64,000 bases of DNA from Saprospiraceae bacterium (GTDB lineage: Bacteria; Bacteroidota; Bacteroidia; Chitinophagales; Saprospiraceae): assembly GCA_016714025.1 (NCBI GenBank), contig JADJOB010000002.1, forward strand, positions 1,334,001-1,398,000, given 5' to 3'. A model generated the notes under the pieces. It saw only the letters and a list, made by a program, of their open reading frames with translations, did no database searches and was not told the origin of the DNA. Made by a program: the position numbers and the translations under genes. Below, piece by piece: positions 1 to 9,954 of the stretch (its first letter is position 1; each line of letters begins with the position of its first letter).

Positions 1-1014
1 AATCCGTTCATTTGGAATCTGTTCTGGAAGTCCGCCGGTATGATAAATAATAAAATTATAATACCAAAAGGCATTGGATGCAAATGCATTTCCAATTCCC
101 ATATTAAACAAAGACCAATAATAACTATCGGATACTACGGTCACTTTTGGTTTTGAATGCGTGCCTTTATCATCCAAATAAATTTTAGGATAGGCAAGTT
201 TTGGACCGCTTAAGGGAACAAGTAAGTTAAGTCCTTTTTCTATATCATTGTCATCAAATCGGGCCGCCGCCATTTCAGTTTCTTTCCATTCCAATTCGGG
301 AAGATCGCGATTGGTTTTTTGTTCGATGTAATGCAACAGGGAATCAGCAACCAGGCATGCAGAATAATACGACCAATGGATTCCGTATTTTGTATACAAT
401 GGATACGGTGATTTATTTTTCATGCTCAGGATCCAGGTATTAAAATCAATGAAATTAACGCCTGCTTCTATTGCATATTTAATGTGCATTTCAAAGTTGG
501 TAGTTTTCTTATCGCGGATCGAACTGTCCGGAAAATATTCCGGGTAAAATTGTCCTTTGCTTGCAGCAAAAACCAACAAAAAAAGTTTGTTGCGTGCTTG
601 CAGTGAATCCTGAATAATTTTTATTTGATGCATTCGATTTCGGATGCTATCAGCTCCGATATAATCCAGGCCATAATATGTTTTAATGTAGTTGTATTCG
701 TACAGGTAGTTTTCTTTTCCGCGAATCACGGATTGTGCATGCAATTTATCAAACAACCAAAAGTCGATTTGATTATGCAGACGTACAAAGGATGGGCGAA
801 AACCAAATTCATTATTTAAGTACTGTTCTTTTAAATCTTGATAACGGCCCTCAAACCAATTCCTGTCATTAAGAATCGGATTGTAAGATTTTTCAACAGC
901 TCCTTTAAGTTCTTTAACTTTAATAAGTTTGAATGTACCTTGAAGCCAGGGCAAAAAGAGCACTATCAAAAGCAGTCTGAATAAATATTTTTTTAAATCT
1001 ACCTCCATTCGCAT
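1..1014 (-). CDS. AlgJ/AlgX-like SGNH-type protein, 3' end outside window
   Basis: This reading frame is open from ATG at 1014 to the window edge, so the C-terminus is missing (about 338 residues seen). It has one N-terminal membrane segment (about residues 9-25). A lumenal domain follows, with a FGFRPSFVRLHN region, a GIHWSYYS motif resembling the DHHW/AlgX catalytic segment, and a VVSDSYYW segment at the place of the usual GDS serine motif. The family works with MBOAT acyltransferases to O-acetylate exported polysaccharide. The stop of the MBOAT gene lies 3 bases upstream, which supports one operon and a joint role. The family call comes from motif layout and neighbour; the acetylated polymer is unknown. 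A second in-frame ATG at 1008 is an alternative start. Confidence 0.75.
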   Translation of the reverse strand, partial: MRMEVDLKKYLFRLLLIVLFLPWLQGTFKLIKVKELKGAVEKSYNPILNDRNWFEGRYQDLKEQYLNNEFGFRPSFVRLHNQIDFWLFDKLHAQSVIRGKENYLYEYNYIKTYYGLDYIGADSIRNRMHQIKIIQDSLQARNKLFLLVFAASKGQFYPEYFPDSSIRDKKTTNFEMHIKYAIEAGVNFIDFNTWILSMKNKSPYPLYTKYGIHWSYYSACLVADSLLHYIEQKTNRDLPELEWKETEMAAARFDDNDIEKGLNLLVPLSGPKLAYPKIYLDDKGTHSKPKVTVVSDSYYWSLFNMGIGNAFASNAFWYYNFIIYHTGGLPEQIPNERI

Positions 1015-1017
1015 CGC

Positions 1018-2442
1018 TTAAAATCTAAAGTAAATGAATGGATTAAAACCTGAGGATGAAATCATTGCAACACAAACTGCAAACAAAAACAGCATGGCAC
1101 CCAACATGGCAACATGCATGCGGTTTGAAAAGCTGTGAAAATAAATCTTTTGTTGGATTTGGTTTCCCCGCTTGGTTAATGTGAACCACGAAAATATAAA
1201 TGCCAATGCCAAATAAAAGAGATAGCTAAATTGAAAATCAATGTTTTTGAATGAATCAAATGCAACTAGTTTGGATAAGAATAAAAATGCATCAGAAATA
1301 TGTTCAATTCTAAAGAAGACCCAGCCAATTAATACGATGAAGAAACAGCAAATTACAGAAGGCCATTTTCCAATAATTGAATAAAATTTATTTAAAAACG
1401 AGCGCTCCAGAATTAAAAAAAGTCCATGGTAAGCACCCCACAAAATAAAACTCCAGGAAGCTCCATGCCAGAGTCCGGATGCAAGGAAAACAAGCCATAA
1501 ATTAAAATACAATCTGGATTGAGACGATACCTGATTTCCTCCCAATGGAATGTATAAATAATTGCGCATCCAATTTCCTAAGCTAATGTGCCAGCGACGC
1601 CAAAATTCTGTAATGCTTTGAGAAGTATAGGGGTTGTCAAAATTTTCAGGAAATCGAAATCCAATCATTTTACCAATTCCTATGGCCATATCGGAATACC
1701 CACTAAAATCAAAATAGATTTGGAATGTATAACACAATATTCCCAACCAGGCTATTGGACTGGATAATACATTGAAATCTCCCTGAAAAATTGGGTCTGC
1801 AATTGCACCTAAGGGATTGGCAAGTAAAACTTTTTTGGATAAGCCAATTACAAACCGGTAAAAACCGCTGAGTCGGGTTTCGTATGAATCATTTGCACTT
1901 CGGTCTTTAATTTGATCAGCCAATTCATGATATCGGATAATTGGACCTGCTATTAATTTGGGAAATAAAATGATGTACGTTTGATAATCCCAAAAATGAT
2001 CCAGTGGTTTATGAACGCGACGATATACATCTACTACATAGGTGATGGTTTCAAATGTATAAAATGAAATTCCAATCGGTAATAACAACTTGGTCCAATG
2101 AATGGATTCTGTTCCAACTAATTGAAGCAATCCATTCAGGTTTTCAATAAAGAAATTGGAATATTTAAAATATAAAAGCAATCCAAGATTAATAGAAAGG
2201 GATAAGATTAAAAATACGTTACGTCGCCAGGATGTTTTACTTTCATCCATCCATTTTACAAGATGAAAATCCAGCAAGGTAGTTCCCAGGATTACGAAAA
2301 TAAATTTTGGGGCCCCCCAGCTGTAAAAGAAAATACTAAAAGCGAGTATGACCAGATTTTTATAAGCTTTACCTACAAGGTAGTAGCATGCCAGAAACAG
2401 CGGAAGAAAGTATAATAAGAAAACAATACTGGAAAAAACCAT
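1018..2442 (-). CDS. MBOAT family O-acyltransferase (AlgI-like)
   Basis: This is a polytopic inner-membrane protein of 474 residues, the usual AlgI/DltB size. It begins MVFSSIVFLLYFLPLFL, the standard family N-terminus, so I moved the start from 2520 to ATG 2442. A perfect -7 motif (TATTTTTG, 2461-2454) lies between the two candidates and supports the move. Conserved MBOAT features are visible: the NFDNPY...TEFWRRWHISLGNW block and the GLWHGASWSFILWG block with the catalytic-type histidine. It should move acetyl groups across the membrane to the downstream AlgJ/AlgX-like protein for polysaccharide O-acetylation. The substrate cannot be read from the sequence. Confidence 0.9.
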   Translation of the reverse strand: MVFSSIVFLLYFLPLFLACYYLVGKAYKNLVILAFSIFFYSWGAPKFIFVILGTTLLDFHLVKWMDESKTSWRRNVFLILSLSINLGLLLYFKYSNFFIENLNGLLQLVGTESIHWTKLLLPIGISFYTFETITYVVDVYRRVHKPLDHFWDYQTYIILFPKLIAGPIIRYHELADQIKDRSANDSYETRLSGFYRFVIGLSKKVLLANPLGAIADPIFQGDFNVLSSPIAWLGILCYTFQIYFDFSGYSDMAIGIGKMIGFRFPENFDNPYTSQSITEFWRRWHISLGNWMRNYLYIPLGGNQVSSQSRLYFNLWLVFLASGLWHGASWSFILWGAYHGLFLILERSFLNKFYSIIGKWPSVICCFFIVLIGWVFFRIEHISDAFLFLSKLVAFDSFKNIDFQFSYLFYLALAFIFSWFTLTKRGNQIQQKIYFHSFSNRMHVAMLGAMLFLFAVCVAMISSSGFNPFIYFRF

Positions 2443-2453
2443 AATGAATTTGG

Positions 2454-2461
2454 CAAAAATA
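2454..2461 (-). promoter_or_regulatory. -7 promoter element of the MBOAT operon
   Basis: The reverse complement reads TATTTTTG, a perfect match to the Bacteroidota -7 motif TAnnTTTG. It ends about 11 bases before ATG 2442. No TTTG -33 box is found at the usual spacing. Confidence 0.5.
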
Positions 2462-2609
2462 GAGAAATTGGCCAAATAAATTGTTGATGGCCTCACAATA
2501 ATGGCACAATAGAACGCCAAAACAGCCTACTTTAGGAATAAATGCATATCTTGCAGCAGCTTTGAGAGCCCCGCCTATTTTTACAACAACATCTCCTTTC
2601 TATTAATCT

Positions 2610-3860
2610 ATGCCATTCAAGTCATTAAAAATTATTGAGCCCATATTAAAAGCCGTTTCAGAAGAAGGCTATACCATTCCAACACAAATTCAAAAAGAAG
2701 CCATTCCGCTTATATTAAAAGGGCAGGATGTATTGGGTTGTGCGCAAACCGGCACCGGAAAAACGGCTGCATTTGCTATACCAATCATACAGGCATTGTT
2801 TGAAGAATCTCCAAGTGGACCTAAACGAAAAATAAGAAGTTTAATTATTACGCCTACCCGTGAATTAGCCATACAAATTGCTGAGAGCTTTGCAGCATAT
2901 GGCAGACATTGTGGATTAAAACATTGTGTCGTTTTTGGTGGAGTCAATCAAAATCCTCAAACTGCAGCTTTACAAGCCGGTGTGGATATTCTGATTGCAA
3001 CTCCAGGCCGATTGTTGGATTTGATCAATCAAAAATTTATCCAATTAGCAGATGTTAAAATATTTGTGTTGGATGAAGCAGATCGAATGCTCGATATGGG
3101 ATTTGTCAATGATATTAAAAAATTATTGGCCATCCTTCCAAAGAAAAAACAATCCTTATTCTTTTCTGCTACCATGCCACCGGAAATTACCAAGTTGGCA
3201 AATTCTTTTTTATATAATCCGGCTAAAGTTTCTGTTACTCCGGTTTCATCAACCGTTGATATCATCAAACAGGAATTGTACTTTGTAGATAAAATCAATA
3301 AGAATTCTTTACTACTCGAGCTGCTGAAAAACAGGGACATTAAAACAAGCCTTGTTTTTACCCGTACGAAACATGGAGCAGACAAAGTCGTTCGCATGTT
3401 GCGTGCCAATGGAATCAAAGCAGAAGCCATCCATGGCAATAAAACACAAAAAGCCCGTCAGCAAGCGCTGACTAATTTTAAAGCACAAACCACCCGGGTT
3501 TTAGTAGCAACCGACATTGCAGCCCGCGGCATTGATGTGGATGATCTGGAATTTGTGATCAATTATGAAATTCCAAATATTTCTGAAACTTATGTTCACC
3601 GCATTGGAAGAACAGGTCGTGCAGGTGCTAAAGGAACCGCCATTTCATTTTGCGATGAACATGAAATTGAGTTTATCATGGATATCGAAAAATTGATTGC
3701 AAAGAAAATCCCAGTAATCGAAGGGCATCCGTTTCCATTGAAAGCTTTTTATCCGGGAGCTAAAGTTTCAGCCCCACTTGCTAAAGCACCAGCTCATTCA
3801 AATTCCAGACCTAACAAATGGAGAAAATTTCCTAATCGGAAACCGAGTGTAACTGCCTAA
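2610..3860 (+). CDS. rhlE: DEAD-box ATP-dependent RNA helicase, RhlE type
   Basis: The 416-residue protein carries the full superfamily 2 motif set in order: a Q motif near residue 21 (YTIPTQIQ), Walker A AQTGTGKT at 45-52, PTRELA at about 82-87, TPGR, DEAD at 155-158, SAT at 186-188, and HRIGRTGR at 330-337. The C-terminus is a short basic, Pro/Ser-rich tail, as in RhlE-like helicases. It should unwind RNA in ribosome assembly or RNA decay in the cytoplasm. The gene stands alone and converges on rsmI. The RhlE subgroup name is a family-level guess; the DEAD-box call is certain. Confidence 0.93.
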   Translation: MPFKSLKIIEPILKAVSEEGYTIPTQIQKEAIPLILKGQDVLGCAQTGTGKTAAFAIPIIQALFEESPSGPKRKIRSLIITPTRELAIQIAESFAAYGRHCGLKHCVVFGGVNQNPQTAALQAGVDILIATPGRLLDLINQKFIQLADVKIFVLDEADRMLDMGFVNDIKKLLAILPKKKQSLFFSATMPPEITKLANSFLYNPAKVSVTPVSSTVDIIKQELYFVDKINKNSLLLELLKNRDIKTSLVFTRTKHGADKVVRMLRANGIKAEAIHGNKTQKARQQALTNFKAQTTRVLVATDIAARGIDVDDLEFVINYEIPNISETYVHRIGRTGRAGAKGTAISFCDEHEIEFIMDIEKLIAKKIPVIEGHPFPLKAFYPGAKVSAPLAKAPAHSNSRPNKWRKFPNRKPSVTA

Positions 3861-3861
3861 G

Positions 3862-3894
<33 letters not shown>

Positions 3895-4109
3895 ATAAAT
3901 TTAGTTTCATACTAAATTTAATTCCAAACTGTTGCACTTTCAGTTTGATTCAAGATTTAAATTCGAAAATTGATTAAAAAGAAATTCTGCGAATTTCATT
4001 GGATGCAATTGCTTTGTCTTAAACAGAAAAATTGCCGGACTTTAGTATAATTTACTCAAACGTTATGAAGATAAATTTTTAGTTTGAAATTTGAAAATAT
4101 ACTTCAGAA

Positions 4110-4802
4110 TCAATTTCCTCCAATCACTATCACCCATTCCCCAACAATTTTTTCTGAGGCAAGTTGTTCCTTTATTTCTTGCAAGCTACCAGTGATATAT
4201 TTTTCAAACAATTTTGAAATTTCTTTTGCAAAACAGGCTTGTCGGTTTTCTCCAAAATGTTCGATCAGTTCGTCTGTGCATTTCAACAATCTATGAGGAG
4301 ACTCATACAACACAATGGTACATTCCAGTGCGGCCAACCATTTTAATTGAGTACTTCTTCCTTTTTTTTGTGGAAGAAAACCATTGAAGAAAAAACGATC
4401 GCAGGGAAGGCCGGAAGCTACGATGGCTGGTACAAAAGCAGTAGCACCTGGCAATGCAATCACAGGAATATTTTCTTTGCGACAAGCTCGCACCAACAAA
4501 TAAGCTGGATCTGAAATTCCGGGAGTACCGGCATCCGTTACCAAAGCAATTGAAGCACCTTCTTTTAATTTATCTACAATGGATTGCAGTGCTTTGTGTT
4601 CATTCTGGCTGTGAAAACTTCGAAGGCTTTTTTCAATATTAAAATGCATCAACAATTTATTGCTGACCCGCGTATCTTCTGATAAAATTAAATCAACTGC
4701 GGATAACACACCCAAAGCCCGTGGAGTCATGTCTGATAAATTACCAATTGGGGTTGGTACCAGATACAAACAGGCTTTGATTTCGTTTTTTACAGGAGAC
4801 AT
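4110..4802 (-). CDS. rsmI: 16S rRNA (cytidine-1402-2'-O)-methyltransferase
   Basis: The 230-residue protein starts with the family signature LYLVPTPIGNLSDMTPRA and continues with SEDTR and TDAGTPGISDP, all typical of the tetrapyrrole-methylase fold of RsmI. It methylates the ribose of C1402 in the ribosomal P-site using S-adenosylmethionine. The length fits the family core without the extra C-terminal domain of the E. coli protein. It is the last gene of a pssA-purS-rsmI operon, with a 15-base gap to purS. Confidence 0.93.
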   Translation of the reverse strand: MSPVKNEIKACLYLVPTPIGNLSDMTPRALGVLSAVDLILSEDTRVSNKLLMHFNIEKSLRSFHSQNEHKALQSIVDKLKEGASIALVTDAGTPGISDPAYLLVRACRKENIPVIALPGATAFVPAIVASGLPCDRFFFNGFLPQKKGRSTQLKWLAALECTIVLYESPHRLLKCTDELIEHFGENRQACFAKEISKLFEKYITGSLQEIKEQLASEKIVGEWVIVIGGN

Positions 4803-4817
4803 TCCGTAATGAGACTG

Positions 4818-5075
4818 CTATTGCTGCTCAGCAATACTAAAAGCATAGGTTTCTGTAATTAAATTCGTCAATAATTTTCTGCAGCTTTCATCAACAACTG
4901 CATGTGCAGCAGTCTCATCTGCTGCTTCAAGTACGATTTCAATATGCTTGCCAATTCGAACATCCTGTATCCCATGAATATCCAGATGGTGAATATTTTT
5001 TGTAACTGTTTTGCCTTGTGGATCCAACAGCTCCTTGTGAGGCATGATATCAATTTTTGCTTTATATACTTTCAT
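4818..5075 (-). CDS. purS: Phosphoribosylformylglycinamidine synthase subunit PurS
   Basis: The 85-residue protein has the small PurS fold signature: MKVYKAKIDIMPHKELLDPQG at the N-terminus, then a conserved G-V/I-x-D-V-R-x-G-K segment. PurS bridges PurL and PurQ in the purine-pathway FGAR amidotransferase. Its presence implies the split PurL/PurQ/PurS type of enzyme; purQ is found here at 20481. The open frame begins with TTG at 5078, and I take the next codon, ATG 5075. Gaps of 10 and 15 bases to its neighbours indicate co-transcription with pssA and rsmI. Confidence 0.92.
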   Translation of the reverse strand: MKVYKAKIDIMPHKELLDPQGKTVTKNIHHLDIHGIQDVRIGKHIEIVLEAADETAAHAVVDESCRKLLTNLITETYAFSIAEQQ

Positions 5076-5085
5076 CAATAAATAA

Positions 5086-5775
5086 TTATTTGGATTGAGT
5101 TAATTGGATTGTAATACTGTAAACAATATGCAGGGTGACCGCTAAACTTAATGCAATAGGTCCGATCCAGATCCAACTGAGCATGGCTGCACCTAATAAG
5201 ATCAACAGACTGTAATAACGGCTTAACCAGTTTTTTTCAACATGAATTTTTAATATGCGAAACGGACTGATCATCAAATAGGAAAAGAAACCAATAAATA
5301 AAAGGATTGCAATGCCTGAAACCTCGTTGATTCCCAAATACCTTCCCTGGATTTCAAGTCCTAACAAACCTGTAAAAAATAAAGCGTTTGCCGGCACGGG
5401 CAATCCCTCAAAAAAGTATGCTTCTCCTTTTCCGGTTAGATTGTATCGTGCTAAACGAAAAGCGGCCATCAAGGCGATTAAAAAACTTACATACGGCACA
5501 TAGGGATATTCTGGATAATTGACTTCCAAAAAATGAAACGCTATAAATCCTGGAACGACTCCAAATGATACGACATCAGACAAAGAGTCCAATTGCAGTC
5601 CGAATGCACTGGTTTGTTTTAAAGCCCTGGCTACAAAGCCATCTGCAAAATCTGCCAATACAGCCAATAAAATCCAGCATAAAGCCCATGGGTAATTGGC
5701 TTGTTGAAGACTTACCAGGGCACAACATCCAAAAAAGAGGTTTAAACTGGTGATTAGATTGGGTATTGTAAACAT
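5086..5775 (-). CDS. pssA: CDP-diacylglycerol-serine O-phosphatidyltransferase
   Basis: This is a membrane enzyme of 229 residues with several hydrophobic segments. It carries the CDP-alcohol phosphatidyltransferase motif DG-x2-AR-x8-G-x3-D-x3-D, seen as DGFVARALKQTSAFGLQLD followed by SLSD. It makes phosphatidylserine, the precursor of phosphatidylethanolamine. The serine-specific call rests on size and on the usual Bacteroidota pattern of a single Pss at this length. It is the first gene of its operon. Confidence 0.88.
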   Translation of the reverse strand: MFTIPNLITSLNLFFGCCALVSLQQANYPWALCWILLAVLADFADGFVARALKQTSAFGLQLDSLSDVVSFGVVPGFIAFHFLEVNYPEYPYVPYVSFLIALMAAFRLARYNLTGKGEAYFFEGLPVPANALFFTGLLGLEIQGRYLGINEVSGIAILLFIGFFSYLMISPFRILKIHVEKNWLSRYYSLLILLGAAMLSWIWIGPIALSLAVTLHIVYSITIQLTQSK

Positions 5776-5789
5776 GCGTTTTGAAACTG

Positions 5790-5797
5790 CAAATTTA
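5790..5797 (-). promoter_or_regulatory. -7 promoter element of the pssA operon
   Basis: The reverse complement reads TAAATTTG, a perfect TAnnTTTG, ending 15 bases before the pssA start codon. No TTTG box occurs at 17-23 bases upstream. Confidence 0.55.
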
Positions 5798-6035
5798 GAC
5801 CAGATTTTAATTGAATTCGTTTGAAACTCAAAATATCAAAAAAGACAAGCTGCCTCACAAGAAACTTAATGAGAATTGAGTCCTATTTAAAACTGGACAA
5901 GGCCCATTGAAACAGAACTACAGGATAAGGCTGGTTTTATTTAAATTTGAGCTTTATTAGGCATTTTTCATTATTTTATCTTGTTTTTAATGTCTAATTA
6001 CCGCAAATATGCGTTATAAAGAATAATCCATTTGA

Positions 6036-8132
6036 ATGATCAGATCGTACCTGCTTAGTTTAGTAATCGGTTTAACGATAAGTACCAGTTTCGGCCAGCC
6101 GTCTTATGACAATTGCAATAACCCAGTTGTAATAAACGATGTAACAAACTATTGCAGCAAAGTTGCCGAATACACCAATATTATGGCAACGCCATCAGGC
6201 TATGGTTCAGCCACGTGTTGGAGTGCAACCAATACCGATGTCTGGTTTCGGTTTCGTGCCTTCTTTACCGATGTAAACATTACCATTATCGGCACCAATG
6301 CCCGGGGTGGCGGCACGCCCGGTGGTACCATGGCACGCCCGATGGTGGCACTTTACCGGGGTATTTGTGGGGGCACCATTTCCGAATTAGAATGCGGTGC
6401 AGATTTGAGTGGAAATGGCGTACTGAGTATTTATCAAGGGGGTTTGATCGTGGGCTTGGATTATTACATCCGGGTGGATGGAGTCAACAGTTCGACCGGT
6501 ACATTTCAATTGTGCATCAATAATTTTAATCCTCCTGCTTTGCCTGGCCAGGATTGTAGAACAGCCGGCGTCTTATGCGATAAATCGCCTTTTGTAGTTC
6601 AAAAAGTGAGTGGTGGAGGCATAGACCCGGATGAAGCGTTCAATTCTTGTTTGGGTGATAATTCAGGCACCAATTCAGAATCTTCTTCAGTATGGTTTAC
6701 CTGGAAAGCAGCAACAAGCGGAACCCTGACTTTTATTTTAAAACCTTTGAATCCTTCTGATGATATAGATTTTGCAGTCTATGAATTGCCTTCGGGCATT
6801 CATGTCTGTGATGATAAAGTAGTCTTGCGTTGCAATGCCACAGCACCTCCTTGTGCCGGACCAACGGGTTTGAATTTAACAGATCCCGACATTACAGAAA
6901 ATCTGAATTGCAATGCAGGGGAAAATGGTTTTTGCAAATACATTGATATGGTGCAAGGAAAATTTTATGCCCTTGTTGTCAATAATTTTACAAATACCGG
7001 AGTAGGTTTTGGGGTGGAGTGGGGCGGTACCGGGGAATTTGCCGGTCCGGAATCTAATTTTGGAATTTATCCTCCCAGTGGTTTAAAATGTGAAACCGAT
7101 TTTCAAGTAATCGATTCTTCACAATTTGCAACAGGAAGCATCATCCGGTGGACCTGGAATTTTGGCAAGGATGGAATTCCTCAAACCTATGTGGGTCAGT
7201 TTCCTCCGCCAATCCGATACAATTCCTTTGGTGAAAAATTTGTAACCTTAACGATTGAAACAGATATCGGTTGCAAAGTCACTGAAATTCGCAGACTGTA
7301 TGTCGAACCATGTTGCGAAGATTTACCAACACTCCAATTGGTGATCGACAGCACCAGAGATTTGACTTGCTTTAAATCCAATGATGGAATGATCGCGGTA
7401 CATGGATTGCAAGGAACACCCTTTGATGAAGATCTCAACGGAGTAATTACCTATTATTATCAATACAGTCTGAATGGACAAGATTTTACTTCGACAAACA
7501 GATTTACAAATTTACCCGCTGGAAAACATACCATTTATGTTCAGGATCGGAAAGGTTGTTTGGATACACTGGAAGTCACCATCCAGGAACCTCCCGAAGT
7601 AATTGCAAATGCAGGTACCGATCTTGAAATTAATTTAGGTGAAATAATAGATCTCAATGGATCCGCATTTCCAAATGATGCATATACCTACAATTGGTTG
7701 CGTGGACAAAATATCAATTGCAGCGTTTGTCAAAATACCACTGCACTGCCTACAAAAGATGGGTATTATACCGTACTGGCTACCAATGACCGTGGCTGTT
7801 TTGGTTTGGATTCCATTTTTGTACACGTCATAAAAAATTACGATGTCTTTACACCAAATGTCTTTTCACCCAATGGGGATAACATCAATGATCTCTTTTA
7901 TATTAATGGGCCTAAATCTTTAAGCAAGATTGATTTACTCCAGATTTTTGACCGTTGGGGAAATTTAATTTATGAAGGCAAAGATTTAATTCCAAATAAC
8001 CCTTCTGTTGGTTGGAATGGCAGAGCCGGTGGACAAGCCTGCAATCCGGGTGTGTACGTGTATGTGGTGAAGGCCCGGTTTTTAGATGATTATGTAGAAT
8101 CCATCAGTGGTGATTTAACCTTGTTGCGTTGA
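6036..8132 (+). CDS. Secreted multidomain protein with gliding-type C-terminal domain
   Basis: The 698-residue protein has a signal peptide (about 1-20, cleaved near FGQ). Two beta-sandwich regions follow that resemble pre-peptidase or lectin-like folds, rich in paired cysteines. A PKD-like segment lies near 345-400 and a SprB-type repeat near 425-515 (LTCFKSNDG ... KGCLDTLEV). An Ig-like segment follows, and the protein ends in a gliding-motility-associated domain (VFTPNVFSPNGDNINDLF ... GVYVYVVKA). That tail targets proteins to the T9SS and the cell surface, so this is probably an adhesin or surface-matrix protein. The exact ligand is unknown. Its stop overlaps the lptC start by one base. 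Confidence 0.88.
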   Translation: MIRSYLLSLVIGLTISTSFGQPSYDNCNNPVVINDVTNYCSKVAEYTNIMATPSGYGSATCWSATNTDVWFRFRAFFTDVNITIIGTNARGGGTPGGTMARPMVALYRGICGGTISELECGADLSGNGVLSIYQGGLIVGLDYYIRVDGVNSSTGTFQLCINNFNPPALPGQDCRTAGVLCDKSPFVVQKVSGGGIDPDEAFNSCLGDNSGTNSESSSVWFTWKAATSGTLTFILKPLNPSDDIDFAVYELPSGIHVCDDKVVLRCNATAPPCAGPTGLNLTDPDITENLNCNAGENGFCKYIDMVQGKFYALVVNNFTNTGVGFGVEWGGTGEFAGPESNFGIYPPSGLKCETDFQVIDSSQFATGSIIRWTWNFGKDGIPQTYVGQFPPPIRYNSFGEKFVTLTIETDIGCKVTEIRRLYVEPCCEDLPTLQLVIDSTRDLTCFKSNDGMIAVHGLQGTPFDEDLNGVITYYYQYSLNGQDFTSTNRFTNLPAGKHTIYVQDRKGCLDTLEVTIQEPPEVIANAGTDLEINLGEIIDLNGSAFPNDAYTYNWLRGQNINCSVCQNTTALPTKDGYYTVLATNDRGCFGLDSIFVHVIKNYDVFTPNVFSPNGDNINDLFYINGPKSLSKIDLLQIFDRWGNLIYEGKDLIPNNPSVGWNGRAGGQACNPGVYVYVVKARFLDDYVESISGDLTLLR

Positions 8133-8692
8133 TGTATCATTCAGTTGGATTTAGTTTGTTATTGTTTTGTTTGCTGATTTCTTGTTCAGAAGAACAGAAA
8201 ATTTATTCTGATGCAGATGCTTCCAAATTAATCAATCGGGAACTTTTAAAAGATGTACACATTATCTATAGCGATTCTGCAAAAATCGAGTTGCGGATTG
8301 TTGCTCCTGAAATGATTCGCTACACAGAATCTTCAATGGAAAAGGAAGAATTCCCAAAAGGTTTACAAGCATTTATTTACGATGATCAGAATCAATTGGT
8401 AAATACGCTGGCATCCAAATATGCCATTCGGGTGCGCAGTGAAGGAAAAACTTATTTACGGGACAGCGTTGTTTTTTCGAGTGTGAATCAGGAAGTTTTA
8501 AAAACTTCTGAGCTGATTTGGAATGAATCATTAGGTAAAATTAGTACGGATAAATTTGTGCGGATCATCCGAAAAGAAGAATTGATTCAGGGCTATGGCT
8601 TTGAAACAGATCAACATTTCAGGAAAGGCACAATCAAAGCCATTGACGCAATAATTCCTGCCAATAAACTCTACAAAGAAGAGCTTCCCTGA
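8132..8692 (+). CDS. lptC: LPS export protein LptC (lipoprotein form)
   Basis: The 186-residue protein has a lipoprotein signal ending in LLISC-S. An LptC-type beta region follows, with repeated strands such as DSAKIELRI and SELIWNESLGKISTDKFVRI. LptC bridges the LptBFG transporter to LptA in lipopolysaccharide transport. The open frame starts with TTG at 8129, but ATG at 8132 overlaps the previous TGA by one base, a classic coupling arrangement. A hemolysin-family gene 17 bases downstream is a common Bacteroidota neighbour. Confidence 0.85.
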   Translation: MYHSVGFSLLLFCLLISCSEEQKIYSDADASKLINRELLKDVHIIYSDSAKIELRIVAPEMIRYTESSMEKEEFPKGLQAFIYDDQNQLVNTLASKYAIRVRSEGKTYLRDSVVFSSVNQEVLKTSELIWNESLGKISTDKFVRIIRKEELIQGYGFETDQHFRKGTIKAIDAIIPANKLYKEELP

Positions 8693-8709
8693 TTACCTTT
8701 GTCCATTCT

Positions 8710-9945
8710 ATGACTTTTATTTTAATCATTATCTTCTTATTAATCACAGCTTTATTTGCAGGTGCAGAAATTGCATTTATTACTGCCAACAAACTAGCTG
8801 TCGAAATCAGAAGAAGCAGAGGCAGTGGTTCCGGTTCAATATTGGCTCGTTTTTTTGAACATCCGGATGATTTTATCGCAACGCTTTTAGTTGGAATAAA
8901 TATTTCAATTGTTGTTCTAAGTTATTTGATAACTGATTTTTTGACAGCTCCCATTGGATTAGTTACTGAAAGTCCGGGTATCAGGATTTTCTTAAATACT
9001 TTTTTGGTTACGTTAATTATATTAATACTGGGAGAATTTATACCAAAAGCATTTTTTAGATTATACTCCAATCAGTTCCTCCAGGTCACTGCGTATCCTT
9101 TATTGTTTTTTTATTGGTTGTTATACCTCCCTGCTAAATTGCTTTCCGGAATTGCAGGATTTGTAATACGCAAAATTCTAAAGCAGGAAGACTCAAAATC
9201 AAGGCCCCGCTTCAGTTTAATCGACTTAGAAAATTATTTGCACGGACCCATTAAAGTTTCTGAAGATGATGTCGACACCGATATTTTTAAAAATGCACTC
9301 AACCTAAGACAGATTCGGGTAATCGAATGCATGGTGCCGCGAACAGAAATGGTTTATGTAGATGTCAACGATCCACTCGAAGAATTAGTTAAAGCATTCA
9401 CAGATTCTAATTTATCCCGCATCATTGTAGTTGATGGAGATATTGATAATGTGATGGGTTACATTCACCATCAGCAGCTTTTTAAAAATCCAACAGATAT
9501 CCGTTCCATTGTAATGGATATGCCATTCGTTCCAGAAACCCAGAATGTTTATGATTTGATGTTGCGAATGAATAAACTTCGGTTATCAATAGCATGTGTT
9601 GTAGATGAATTCGGGGGAACTTCCGGAATTATTACCCTGGAAGATATTCTGGAAGAAATATTCGGAGAGATTGAAGACGAACACGATCAGGAAGAATTTA
9701 TAGAGCAACAAATTAGCGAACGCGAATACCTGTTTTCCGGTAGATTGGAATTACAGTATTTGGAAAATGAATTCGATATCAAATTACCGGAAGGGGAGTA
9801 TCACACATTAAGTGGTTATCTTGTAACAACTACAGGTTCCATTCCAACTCAAGGTTCAGAAATTGAATCTGATGGCTATAAATTTATTTTCGAAATGGTC
9901 AGCGATACCAAAATTGAAATGGTCCGAATGATCCGCCTGGATTAA
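8710..9945 (+). CDS. CNNM/CorC-family membrane protein (hemolysin-like)
   Basis: The 411-residue protein has an N-terminal DUF21/CNNM membrane domain with about four hydrophobic segments (residues 1-155, including FAGAEIAF). Two CBS domains follow (about 185-315, with the VPRTEM and VDEFGGTSGIIT segments), then a C-terminal CorC/HlyC domain (about 330-411). Family members are linked to magnesium or cobalt efflux, and one Bacteroidota branch is GldE of the gliding machinery. The sequence alone does not separate these. Co-transcription with lptC is likely. Confidence 0.9.
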   Translation: MTFILIIIFLLITALFAGAEIAFITANKLAVEIRRSRGSGSGSILARFFEHPDDFIATLLVGINISIVVLSYLITDFLTAPIGLVTESPGIRIFLNTFLVTLIILILGEFIPKAFFRLYSNQFLQVTAYPLLFFYWLLYLPAKLLSGIAGFVIRKILKQEDSKSRPRFSLIDLENYLHGPIKVSEDDVDTDIFKNALNLRQIRVIECMVPRTEMVYVDVNDPLEELVKAFTDSNLSRIIVVDGDIDNVMGYIHHQQLFKNPTDIRSIVMDMPFVPETQNVYDLMLRMNKLRLSIACVVDEFGGTSGIITLEDILEEIFGEIEDEHDQEEFIEQQISEREYLFSGRLELQYLENEFDIKLPEGEYHTLSGYLVTTTGSIPTQGSEIESDGYKFIFEMVSDTKIEMVRMIRLD

Positions 9946-9954
9946 AAATCAAAA

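Noticed and set aside
2690..3439. Minus-strand frames of 85 and 136 codons inside the helicase gene
   Set aside because: They are shadows of a well-supported helicase gene on the other strand.
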